From Craterostigma plantagineum (Eukaryota; Streptophyta; Magnoliopsida; Lamiales; Linderniaceae), in the NCBI GenBank assembly GCA_027422505.1, contig JAPQWV010000001.1, forward strand, positions 4,340,001 to 4,404,000: a DNA stretch of 64,000 nt, given 5' to 3'. The notes under the pieces are model-generated. The model searched no databases and was not told the origin of the DNA. It worked only from the letters and a program-made list of their open reading frames with translations. The first letter of the stretch is position 1. Each line of letters begins with the position of its first letter. Position numbers and translations under genes: made by a program. Positions 51,771 through 61,075 of the stretch are shown here, piece after piece.

Positions 51771-52754
51771 AGATGGGCGATCGTGAAGGACTACAACGTG
51801 TACCAAAACATGGCGCGATACATACAATTCTCGGAAATGAGCGTCTCTAAAGATTCTCAGCTGAGGGCTTTCAAGCTCCTCAAATCGATCCTCGAATAGG
51901 TGGAAACGCCAGCACAGATATATTTAACTACGCTCGCGCAAAGATGAGCAGTCGATGGAAAGCGCTAAGCAGCGTTATTTCTGCGTCGAAGCGCCTCAGC
52001 GTCCAAGAAATACCGCCGATGTATTGCAACTTCTTCGGAAAAGTCAGGGGACCTTCTCCAGGTAATATCTATTATTCCTTGATAAAAAAATTTGCAGAAA
52101 AGTTAGGGCTCATTATTAGGCTGTAATGAAATCAACCAGCCTATGCATGGGTGAAATGCGAGAAAGAAGAGGACACGATTTACAATGAAAGTCTTCGTTC
52201 AGCGAACATCATAGGAAGGTCGGGGAATTGGTTTAGCGTTGAAGAAAAATATGTTCGCCTCAGCCTTTTGATTAGCGATGGCGATTTCAATCTGCTTTTG
52301 TATCGACTCGAGGAATTCGTTGCGAACGAAAGTACGGCCGGCGGAAAAGTTATGAGAAGATCAATCTTTGGTTGATCAGATCAGATGACTAAGGACAACA
52401 GTGTAATAATATGCATGTCTAGCTTGTTTTATAGTTCTGTCATGTGTGTGATTAATGGGTGATTAATCGTCATTGATCTGTAACGATTTATAGACAACAC
52501 GTTTTCAGTATAATGCTGATGAGACGTGTTTCGTGCTTGTATCAACAACGCTCTTTCAACTATTGATGTTGAAAGGTGTACAAAGGGCAAATAATAGTGT
52601 GCTATATTATACTGACGGTAATCTATAAAAAAATATCCAATTGAATAAAATTTTTACGCATAACTACCTATGTCAGAAAATTTTACAGATAGGCATCCGG
52701 TTTAATTTTACCAGTTCTTTAGTCATGTCGTACCTTCCTGTGTGTATATTGCGT

Positions 52755-53035
52755 ACCATAACACGTTGATATAGGGTACCTAAGTATAGCATACGTCGTA
52801 CATACGGCATGTCTGTGTATTACATAGGGCGTACCTAAATATAACATACGTCGTACTATTTTCTGTTATATAGGGTACCCAAATGTGTTGATATAGGGTA
52901 CCTAAATATAACATACGTCGCACCTACGGCATGTCTGTGTGTTACAGAGGGCGTACCTAAATATAACATACGCCGTACCATTTTCTATTATGTAGGGTAC
53001 CCAAATGTGTTGAGATAGGGTACCCAAATGTGTTG
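52755..53035. repeat. Tandem duplication, about 120-bp unit
   Basis: The unit GTTGATATAGGGTACCTAA...ATTTTCT(G/A)TTAT(A/G)TAGGGTACCCAAATGT occurs twice (about 52763-52880 and 52881-53006), followed by a partial third start. GGGTACC and CATACGTCG words repeat within each unit. Confidence 0.75.
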
Positions 53036-53214
53036 TATGATGTACTTTCGGGGATCGGGGACCTATGTGCAAAAAATTTATTATGTTAGGTGCCTATATA
53101 TAAAAAAATCCTGATTGGGTACTAGATTACAAGTTTTTTTTCCATATAAGTACTTATGTGTAAAAACCCCTTATATTGAATCATATATAATATTTCATAT
53201 TTAAAATATTCAAT

Positions 53215-53400
53215 ACATGAAATTTTAAATAAAGGGTTTGTTGGGTGTCAAACCCAAGTCCCAGATAAATCGAAGAAGTTGGACTAGTATATAAGCTTGT
53301 GGTTAACTCCCCCTATTGCCAATTGGTTTTAGAGAGGAACCCCACAAGCTTATACGGGCTTTGATTTGGGCTGGAATTGGGGAAGAAAAATCCATACAGG
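53215..53400 (+). mobile_element. Diverged LTR of the TRIM family
   Basis: CCAATTGGTTTTAGAGAGGAACCCCACAAGCTTATAC (53320-53356 region) is the inverse of the TRIM LTR segment at 33500-33560 with few changes. The stretch is therefore a related copy, in the opposite orientation to the TRIM. A TGTTGGGTGTCAAACCC start is visible near 53239. Only one LTR is recognisable. Confidence 0.5.
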
Positions 53401-53824
53401 GTTGAATAAAATTATTATTATTGTCATCATCATTCAATGAACGATAAAATTAAAATAAATAACAGAAAAAGTTACCTGGTTATGCCTCATTGATAAACGA
53501 CGATAGTTGTCTTCGTATATCGTTATGATGTCGTGGGTTAATTAAAAATAAGTATCTCTCATAATAGAATCAAGATCAGTAGTCAAGTTTTACGATGAAT
53601 AAAAGACAGTATTAATTAATTCTCTACCAAAAGACAAATAAATAAAACAAAACAATTAAAGTTCATAAACTATGGATATGATTTCGAAACATAAAAGTCA
53701 ACAAAATATGTTATTTGGACTATTAACAAAATCAATATAACTCAGCCTTCCATATAATCTTAACAAAAATATATTTACTAAATCGTAATCCCAGTACTCC
53801 AAATAATTCAACCTCTTGCATACA

Positions 53825-53832
53825 TATAAATA
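53825..53832 (+). promoter_or_regulatory. Candidate TATA box of the PMEI-type gene
   Basis: TATAAATA, 53-60 bases upstream of the ATG at 53885. Confidence 0.6.
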
Positions 53833-53884
53833 AGACCCATTACCACTATGATCATCTATACAGATATTCACATATGTATTTTCA

Positions 53885-54391
53885 ATGGCACAATCATACA
53901 CCAACGTTGTCCTTGTAATAACCTCCCTCATGCTAACATCGTCCCTCGTAATAAAAGCCGATCTAATAGACACTGTCTGCGCCAAAGCAAAAAGCCCCAA
54001 CACATGCAAACAGCTCCTAAGATCCGCACCAGGCTCGGGCCGGACCGACCTGGTGGGCCTGACTCACATCTCCATCGACAAATCGCAAGCCACCGCAAAG
54101 TCTGCGATCTCAGTGGCAAACTCCGTTAAGAACAGTGGAAACAAAGCCATCATACAAACTTGCATAGAGAACTTTGGAGATGCCATCGACGCCCTAAAAA
54201 AGTGCAGTGGGTTTCTGAAGGGCAGAGACGTTTCTAGTCTGAGGACTTATCCCTCGACGGCTTTAACTGACGTGGACACTTGCTCCGACGAGTTTGGTGC
54301 CGGGAAAGAGCCGCCGGCGCTGGCCAAGGCGGAGAACAGTGCTGAGGATTGGATTTCTGTTTTGCTGGCGGTCGCTTCGCTTTTGACATAA
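53885..54391 (+). CDS. Plant invertase / pectin methylesterase inhibitor (PMEI) domain protein
   Basis: A single-exon gene of 168 residues. Residues 1-25 are a secretion signal (VVLVITSLMLTSSLVIKA). The mature part is one PMEI helical-bundle domain with the four family cysteines: C32 and C41 in the N-terminal hairpin (VCAKAKSPNTC) and C93 and C133 as the second pair (QTCIENFGDAIDAL, DTCSDEF). An extra cysteine is at C107. Such proteins are secreted to the cell wall or vacuole, where they inhibit pectin methylesterases or acid invertases; which target applies cannot be told from sequence. A TATA box is close upstream and there are no lesions. Neighbouring genes are unrelated. Confidence 0.88.
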   Translation: MAQSYTNVVLVITSLMLTSSLVIKADLIDTVCAKAKSPNTCKQLLRSAPGSGRTDLVGLTHISIDKSQATAKSAISVANSVKNSGNKAIIQTCIENFGDAIDALKKCSGFLKGRDVSSLRTYPSTALTDVDTCSDEFGAGKEPPALAKAENSAEDWISVLLAVASLLT

Positions 54392-55488
54392 GTTTGGGAA
54401 AATTTGGGTTGTGATGTTTGTTCTATGATTTTTTGCTGAATGATATATGGTCGTATAACAATAAGATATATTGGATTGTTAAATGTTTATTAGATCGTCG
54501 GTTCATATAGAAAAACTGATTAAAGTTCGAGTGCAGTTGTCCATCGACGAAGAAACCCTAAGGCTCCGTTTGGTTTACGGATTTTGACGTGGAAAAGAAA
54601 AAGAAAAGCGGAATGGTACGACACGTGAAGAGTAATGTACAATGACTCAATGTCTATAACCACACATCGAATTCCGCGGACCAAACGCACCCCTAAATAT
54701 CTCCCTATGCGACAATTCAGAAGACTTGAAAGTTCAAATATTGATAGTTTCTATATCTGTATAATCATTTCTCTATTTGGCTTGGCTGGCTTTTTTTATA
54801 GAGTAATTTAGTACTACATAAAATAAACATTTCTGTGACTATTGAGCGTTGACCAAACTTTTTTTAATTAATCTTACTGTAACTGCTCTTTAAGCCCGTC
54901 AACGAGTACAAAAATTGACAAACTGAAAGTCCTATCATTATGTCACAATGATGCTTCCATCAAAAACATTTTCAAGTAATTAAGCAAAAATATGTCAGTA
55001 AAAAACGTAGTGATCATATTTAATCACTACATCATGACAAATGATCACGAAAATACCTATATTATCAATTTGATATGTTCAATGAGTTTACTTTACTAAT
55101 AAATAATTAAACATAGCCCCTTTATTTTTCCTTAAAGTTATGCTTTTTTTTTTTTCAATAAAAGAGCAAGAAGTACAACAAACACCATCGGATTGAGAGT
55201 CAGACAATTACAAAGGCCGAGGCTTACACATAATGTTACTACCACACATATTGGTAGAAGTTTCAACCAACACAGACACTTCTAACTCAGAACAAAAGCT
55301 ACAGAGTTGACAATCCAGTCCATTCCAAAGTTGTAATAAATATTAACTACTTAAACAGAGGAGGTTCATAATTAGGACGAAGGCTTAAAACCTGCCATAG
55401 CCTTCGTCCTAAATTAACACATATAAAACATAAAAGACAAGCCAACAATGTCAATGTCAAGGACTATACATGTATAGTAACCAAGCAT
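54392..55488. other. Intergenic region between PMEI and HMGB genes (convergent 3' ends)
   Basis: Contains the 3' flanks of both genes and a possible MITE at 54562-54690 whose ends are GGCTCCGTTTGGTTTACGG and CCGCGGACCAAACGCAC, with CCCTAA on both sides. No other gene-like feature is seen. Confidence 0.5.
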
Positions 55489-57124
55489 CTAGTCGTCATC
55501 TTCTTCCTCCTACAAAGAATTATTCGAACACAGATTCATGTACATTGTAATAAAGATTGTATACTTTCCATTGCATATCTGAGAAAGACAAACATATCTT
55601 ACCTCTCCACTGCCTTCCTCATCATCATCCTCGACCTCCGATTTTGACTTGTCAGACTCGTCTTCATCGCCGCCTCCACTCTATGACATGTGTCAAGGAC
55701 CGATTAGTACTAAGTTTCGAATATTTGGGACAAAAAAGTGATCTTTGTCCCGAGAAATGGGAAATTTTGTTAGAAGATCACCAGTTTTCTGTTGTAAGCA
55801 TCCATCTTGCGCTCATACTCCTCCTTCCTTTTTTCCGCCTCTGTCACAAAGGGAGCTTTTTCCTGAAATATTTTAAAACATCGATTATGTAATAAATGAA
55901 ACTCTGTGGGTTCCATCAAGAATCAATTTGAACCTATGTAAACTAGTGTTAGAGTAATTAAATCCCAGAAAATTACCTCCTCGCTCATTGATCTCCACTT
56001 ATCACCACTTGCCTTACCAACCTATAAGCAGTTAATTGATTCAGCTTCCAATACAAATATATATATATATATATACATATATAAAGAGGTGAACTTTATG
56101 AAAGAAAATCAACTCACAGCAGCAACTGATTTGTTCTTCGGGTGCTTTTCCTTGTACTGCTTCCTAAAATCTTCCCTGGAAGACAACAAAAGAAAAGGTC
56201 AGAACTACGACAAGATGATTGTTCAGGTGACAACAAAAGTTATTTTCTTGTTTTACCTTCCATAAAAAGAGCATTAACGAGATTACCAGAAACTATAAGT
56301 GACGTTTACAAAGAATATCTTTCTTGCTTTTGACTTAAAGACAGATCAGAAACAAATCTTTGAACTATGATAAAACAAAAAGAACATTCATTTTTGCAAG
56401 TCAGCATGCCAAAGTAGAAACAAAAAAGCTTACATGAAAACAAAGAAGGCACTTGGTGGCCTCTTAGGCTTGTTTGGGTCCTTGGTTTTCTTCTCCTTCT
56501 TCTGTTTCTTCACACCAAGCCTACTGTTATCGATATATTTCTCGTGAGACTTTAAAATAATAGTGATGGGCAAAACGACAAATAAAAAGCAGAAACAGAT
56601 AGATAAAGTAACAAGATGCACGTCAAGAATCTGATCGAACAATCTAGTTTAGCGTTCTTAGTTCAATTTTTTCAAGCACAACAAATTCATACAGCAACAC
56701 AACCCACAGAACAAAGATTTCCACAAAGAAAACAAAGAATCAGATTAATAAAACAAAACAATAACATCTCAAATCCAGCTCTCAAACATGTTTCCCAAAT
56801 TTATAGCTTTAGTACAGAAATGAGCCCAAGGTCTAAAAATAAGCTGGCAAACTTCAACCAAATATTAATAAACATAACCCTGAAATTAAAAACCCTCGTC
56901 GCTTTTCTTTTTCCAACAATAGGAAACAAGTTTATAAAAGTCAAAATTAACAAATCCAATCAAAAAGAATTAAGAAATATTTGAATTCAAGATCTCAACC
57001 CCACGCCAGATTAGATACAGAGAAAAAACAGTGTAAAAAAAACCTAAGTACACATCAAAAAGAGCAAAATCGAATACCTGTCACCGCCCACCCTCGAATC
57101 AGCCTTGGATTTTCCACCTTTCAT
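55489..57124 (-). CDS. HMGB-type high mobility group protein
   Basis: Seven coding exons on the minus strand: 57124-57078, 56523-56434, 56175-56118, 56021-55977, 55862-55782, 55680-55603, 55509-55489 (420 nt, 139 residues). All introns are GT-AG and all phases agree. The protein has a basic N-terminus (MKGGKSKADSRVGGD, KKQKKEKKTK), one HMG box at about residues 33-104 (PNKPKRPPSAFFVFM, FRKQYKEKHP, GKASGDKWRSMSEEEKAPF, AEKRKEEYERKMDAYNRKL), and an acidic tail (DDDEEGSGEEEEDDD). This is the plant HMGB2/3-like layout. It is a nuclear architectural protein that bends DNA and assists chromatin remodelling. A 5' UTR exon ends at 57274, with a 149-bp intron before the ATG exon. Confidence 0.93.
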
Positions 57125-57274
57125 CTGGAAACAATAAACTCAAGCAACGCGAACAAACAACGAACCGATAATTAGAAAAAAAAGTTAGCAACTTTTGTAG
57201 AACAGGGATTCTTAATTTTTATTCAAGGAGAAACAAGTAGCAAAGAAGATTGAAAAGCAGAGAGAGGACTCACG

Positions 57275-57663
57275 ATTAGGGTTTTCGCGAGAGTGAGGTC
57301 CACGCGATCTGATCTCAATAAGTTCGTGTTGTGCGTTTGTAGGATTATTAAACCTGGTAGTGTAAGTATAGAAGTAATATTCTACTCTTTTAAGTCGTAG
57401 TCTCACGCGCGCTTTCCTGAACGTGGGGTTTGCTACTTCATTACACTATTGGTAGGCTGGATATTTTTATGCTTCATGGGCCGATTTGAGTATATGAGTA
57501 TTCGCTGGCCCATTTAAGATCCAACTTTATTAATTTTGAATTTCTTTTGCAAAGAAAGAGAAACTACTACACTACAATGGATGCAAAGAGTTCATCCATG
57601 GAAGACAGTAGTACATTCTTTGCTGCGACAATGTCTTTGTATTGTAAGAAATGACGCAAAAAG
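57275..57663. other. Divergent promoter region between HMGB and PPR genes
   Basis: The HMGB 5' UTR exon starts somewhere above 57274 (minus), and the PPR ATG is at 57664 (plus), so under 400 bases separate the two transcription units. I see no clear TATA box for either, consistent with broadly expressed genes. Confidence 0.5.
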
Positions 57664-60600
57664 ATGAGTCGTCATCTTATCAAGTTTGCAGCTTTTAATC
57701 CAAACGCTTTATGTAGGGAGCTTCAAATCGTCTTCACAACTCTTGGATGGAGGACAGTTCATTCAAGCTCAACGAATCATAAAAATCCTGCCTTGAATAA
57801 ACCCAATGAAGCACCACCTTATGGGAAGCCGTTGTTCGATGAAATTGTGAGTATTTTAGGGACGGAAAACGTCATCATTGATAGAGAAGAGCGTCTGCCT
57901 GGATCACTGGTGTTAAAGCCAATGAAGCAGCTGCAAGGTGCTTGCGAAAATGCCGGAGAGAAAGAGAGCTTCATCGAAACGAGTAGTAACGCATTGGTTC
58001 ATCTGAATGGTGGAATTGAAGTAAAGGATGTTAGTCCATTAGTTCACAGGGTGACTGAGGTAGTGAGGAGCGAGAATTCTGGTCTGTTTTCAATGGAAGA
58101 GAGGTTGAACAGTGCTGGTTTTGAACTCAATGAGGAGATAGTTGAGATGGTTCTAAAGAGATGCTTCAAAGTTCCTCATTTGGCTTTGAGGTTTTTCAAT
58201 TGGATGAAGTCGGCAAAGGGGTTTCGACACACGACGAGGACTTACGATGCAATTATCGACGTAGCTGGGGAAGCAAAGGAGTTCGGTTTGATGGAGAATT
58301 TGGCTGATGAAATGGAGAGAAGCTCTTGCAAAAAGAGTGTGAAGACATGGACTATTCTCATATCACATTATGGGAAAGCTAAACTGCTTGGAAAAGCTTT
58401 GTTGGTGTTTGACAGTATGAAGAAACAGGGGATCGAACCTGACGCTATTGCCTATAGGAAGATGCTCCACGCACTGTGCAGTGCTCGAAAAGCAGACATT
58501 GCACTCGAGTTTTACAAGGAAATGGTACGTGACAACGTGGAGGTTGATCTGCGATTGTACAAAGAATTACTCAAGTGTTTGGCCATGGATGGAGATACAG
58601 CTTCAGTACATTTGGTTGGTCGTGATATGGCAAGGGTTGCTAGTTATCCAGAATCTAGCATCTACGGTATGATGATAAAGAGTTTCTGCGTTTCTGGGAG
58701 AATCAGAGAAGCCTTAGAGTTAGTTCGTGATATGAGTAGAAAGAATCTCAGCCTTGACGCGGAGATATTTGAAACGTTGCTAAGAGGACTTAGTAACACA
58801 GAATCATCTACCAATGATGCATTGGAGATTGTTGAGATCATGAAGAAACGAAACGTATTTGGCCCGAAAGTAGTCGATATACTTATAAAAGCACATTTGA
58901 GGAGAAACGAACTTTCTGAGGCGATTAATCTGCTTCGAGATAATGAGAATTCTGGAAACGTGTCCGTCTCAACCTATACGATGTTGCTGCAACATCTTTT
59001 TCTGGAAAATGAAGTTCAAAAGGGTTTCGAGCTGTACGAAGAGATGCTTGAGAAGGAAATTCCTTTAGATTGCCTGGCGATAACAGCTGTTACTATGGGC
59101 TATCTTAGACAAAATCGTGTATCTGAAGCTTGGGATTTGTTCAAAAGTATGGATGAGAGAGGAATTAAACCAAATTCTAAAGCGTGTGCTATATTCTTGA
59201 AGGAGCTCTGCAAATATTGCAAAAGAGATGAAATCATCGGGTTTCTTGATGACCTTAAGGCTCGCAAAATAGATATTCATGACCGTACTTGCAAGCAGAT
59301 CCTTTCGTATCTGGAGAAGAAAGTGGGAGAAACTAAGAAGTTGGACACAATATCATGGTTGCAGAGAGATCTTACCTTTCACCCTATCGGAGAAAGAGAA
59401 CCTTCTATTGATCAACATGATGATGATAATCCCAAAATGATAGGGGAATCAGAAGAAAATCAAACAAGACGAAATGGGTTGATAAGTGACCAAACGAATC
59501 CATGCATACTCGAAGTTCATCAAATTCTGTCATCCACGGCTGATTGGTGCCTTATACAGGAAAAACTGGAGAAGTGCTCTTTCAACTTCACTTCTCATTT
59601 CGTCGAGGAAATCTTGCGTGATAGTTCTCAATACATAGGTTCGGCCTTAAACTTCTTCTCATGGATTAGGGAGAAACATGTGAATACCCTCGATGAGAAA
59701 CTGTATAACATTGCGATAAAGATTGCTGGCCAAGGGAAGAACTTCAGGGAAATGAGAAGCATCTTCCATGAAATGAGACGAAGAGGCTTCTCCATAACAT
59801 CTGATACGTGGACGATCATGATAATGCAGTACGGGAAAACAGGGCTAACTGATATAGCTTTGAGTTGTTTCAGAGAAATGAAGCTCAGTGGCTGTAAACC
59901 AACTTCAAGCACATATCACTGCTTAATAACCTCTCTCTGTGGTAAAAAGGGTCGAAATGTTGACGAAGCAGTACGATTATACCTGGAGATGTGTCGAGTT
60001 GGATATTCACCCGACAAGGGACTGATCGAATCTTACATTGGTTGTTTGTGCGAAGTTGGTAGACTTTCAGACGCGAAAAGATGTGTCGAATCTTTGTCCA
60101 AATTCGGTTTCTCCACTCCACTTTGTTACTCCTTGTACATCAGAGCCCTTCTCAGAACAGGCAAATGGGAGCAAGCTCTATTGTTGATGGATGAAATTGG
60201 TGACGAAAGAAACCTACTGAAGCAGTTCACATACGCTAGTATAATCCACAGCTTACTCCGCCATGGAAGAGTAGAAGAAGCATTTGCGAAGATCGAATCG
60301 ATGAGATCGCTAGGCATTCATCCTACTGTCCACGTTTACACTGATTTAATCATCCATTTCCTTAGAGAAAAGCAGCTCGACAAGGCTATGGGAACTCTAC
60401 AAGAGATGAAAGAAAAGGGCTGTGAACCTACCATTGTCACTTACTCTGCTTTGATCTGTGGATACGTTAGGCTCGGTTTGGTTACCGAAGCCTGGGATGT
60501 TTTTCGTCGCCTGAAACGAAAAGGTCCATCGCCCGATTTTAAGACATACTCTATGTTCATAGATTCTTTGTGCAGAGTGGGAAAATCTGAAGAAGCTTTT

Positions 60601-60765
60601 GAGCTCATATCTGAAATGTTGATTGATGGTATTGTTCCAAGTACAGTTAATTTTCGGACCATTATTTACGGTCTTAACAGAGAAGGCAAGCAACGCTTGG
60701 CTGAGATTGCTCGAAAGAAAAAAAACGATCTGCTCAGACGAAGACGAAGAAGAACTGATCGGTGA
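57664..60765 (+). CDS. P-class pentatricopeptide repeat protein, probably organellar
   Basis: An intronless frame of 1033 residues. The N-terminus (MSRHLIKFAAFNPNALCREL, then Arg/Ser/His-rich) looks like a mitochondrial or plastid targeting peptide. PPR units of about 35 residues begin near residue 190 (TYDAIIDVAG; TWTILISHYGKAKLLGKALL; AYRKMLHALCSARKADIAL) and run to about 545. A linker with acidic stretches (DQHDDDNPK) follows, and a second run of repeats covers about 680 to 1015 (TWTIMIMQYGKTGLTDIALS; TYSALICGYVRLGLVTEAWD; TYSMFIDSLCRVGKSEEAF). The C-terminus is short and basic (RRRRRRTDR); no E or DYW domain is present, so an RNA stability, splicing or translation role is more likely than editing. 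Two blocks of repeats and the length recall Arabidopsis At5g06400, but that match is from memory and needs a search. Confidence 0.9.
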   Translation: MSRHLIKFAAFNPNALCRELQIVFTTLGWRTVHSSSTNHKNPALNKPNEAPPYGKPLFDEIVSILGTENVIIDREERLPGSLVLKPMKQLQGACENAGEKESFIETSSNALVHLNGGIEVKDVSPLVHRVTEVVRSENSGLFSMEERLNSAGFELNEEIVEMVLKRCFKVPHLALRFFNWMKSAKGFRHTTRTYDAIIDVAGEAKEFGLMENLADEMERSSCKKSVKTWTILISHYGKAKLLGKALLVFDSMKKQGIEPDAIAYRKMLHALCSARKADIALEFYKEMVRDNVEVDLRLYKELLKCLAMDGDTASVHLVGRDMARVASYPESSIYGMMIKSFCVSGRIREALELVRDMSRKNLSLDAEIFETLLRGLSNTESSTNDALEIVEIMKKRNVFGPKVVDILIKAHLRRNELSEAINLLRDNENSGNVSVSTYTMLLQHLFLENEVQKGFELYEEMLEKEIPLDCLAITAVTMGYLRQNRVSEAWDLFKSMDERGIKPNSKACAIFLKELCKYCKRDEIIGFLDDLKARKIDIHDRTCKQILSYLEKKVGETKKLDTISWLQRDLTFHPIGEREPSIDQHDDDNPKMIGESEENQTRRNGLISDQTNPCILEVHQILSSTADWCLIQEKLEKCSFNFTSHFVEEILRDSSQYIGSALNFFSWIREKHVNTLDEKLYNIAIKIAGQGKNFREMRSIFHEMRRRGFSITSDTWTIMIMQYGKTGLTDIALSCFREMKLSGCKPTSSTYHCLITSLCGKKGRNVDEAVRLYLEMCRVGYSPDKGLIESYIGCLCEVGRLSDAKRCVESLSKFGFSTPLCYSLYIRALLRTGKWEQALLLMDEIGDERNLLKQFTYASIIHSLLRHGRVEEAFAKIESMRSLGIHPTVHVYTDLIIHFLREKQLDKAMGTLQEMKEKGCEPTIVTYSALICGYVRLGLVTEAWDVFRRLKRKGPSPDFKTYSMFIDSLCRVGKSEEAFELISEMLIDGIVPSTVNFRTIIYGLNREGKQRLAEIARKKKNDLLRRRRRRTDR

Positions 60766-61075
60766 TGATGAGACAGACGTTAGTAAGTAATCACGGAGAC
60801 ATTTTAGAAGCTTGTAAACTTCAAACGCCATGTCCGTATACGCAATGCTGATGTGTCAAGAATTGCCAGGTGTTTTATTCTCATTGGATACTAACAACAC
60901 ATGCTCCAAGATGACGTATCGCGTTTCCCTCTTTTCTTTGTTGTTTTTCTTTCCTTCTTCTTGGGAAAAAAAAAAACGCACAAGTTACTGAACTGAAGAT
61001 TCATTCAGCTCACGACCTCGTAGCATCGATCGATCAAAAATCGAAAGCTTTGTATTAGCATACAAACGAAGGACA
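60766..61075. other. Spacer between PPR and canopy-family genes
   Basis: Contains the PPR 3' UTR and the 5' flank of the next gene on the same strand. Nothing else recognised. Confidence 0.45.

Larger units (their letters stand above)
49018..52375 (+). pseudogene. Broken alliinase/TAR-like gene, paralogue of 29703-32074
   Basis: All five exon equivalents survive with GT-AG borders: 49018-49338, 49825-50121, 50921-51251, 51773-52061, 52140-52375. The coding sequence has at least four lesions. These are a frameshift in the signal/anchor region of exon 1 (about 49060-49070), a one-base loss in the first codons of exon 2 (TGAGACCC for TGGAGACCC), a one-base gain in exon 3 at about 51137 just before the cofactor Asp-Tyr motif, and a frame change reading into TAG at 51897-51899 in exon 4. 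Exon 3 also carries a 21-bp tandem duplication (LQLISNA twice). Outside these points the conserved motifs remain (SISCSGHGRAFLDG, TISKLTGHAGSRFG). It is a recent pseudogene; rescue by alternative splicing cannot be wholly excluded but is unlikely. Confidence 0.88.

Noticed and set aside
56430..56642. A separate 70-codon minus-strand gene.
   Set aside because: Its C-terminal part is exon 2 of the HMGB gene read through the upstream intron.
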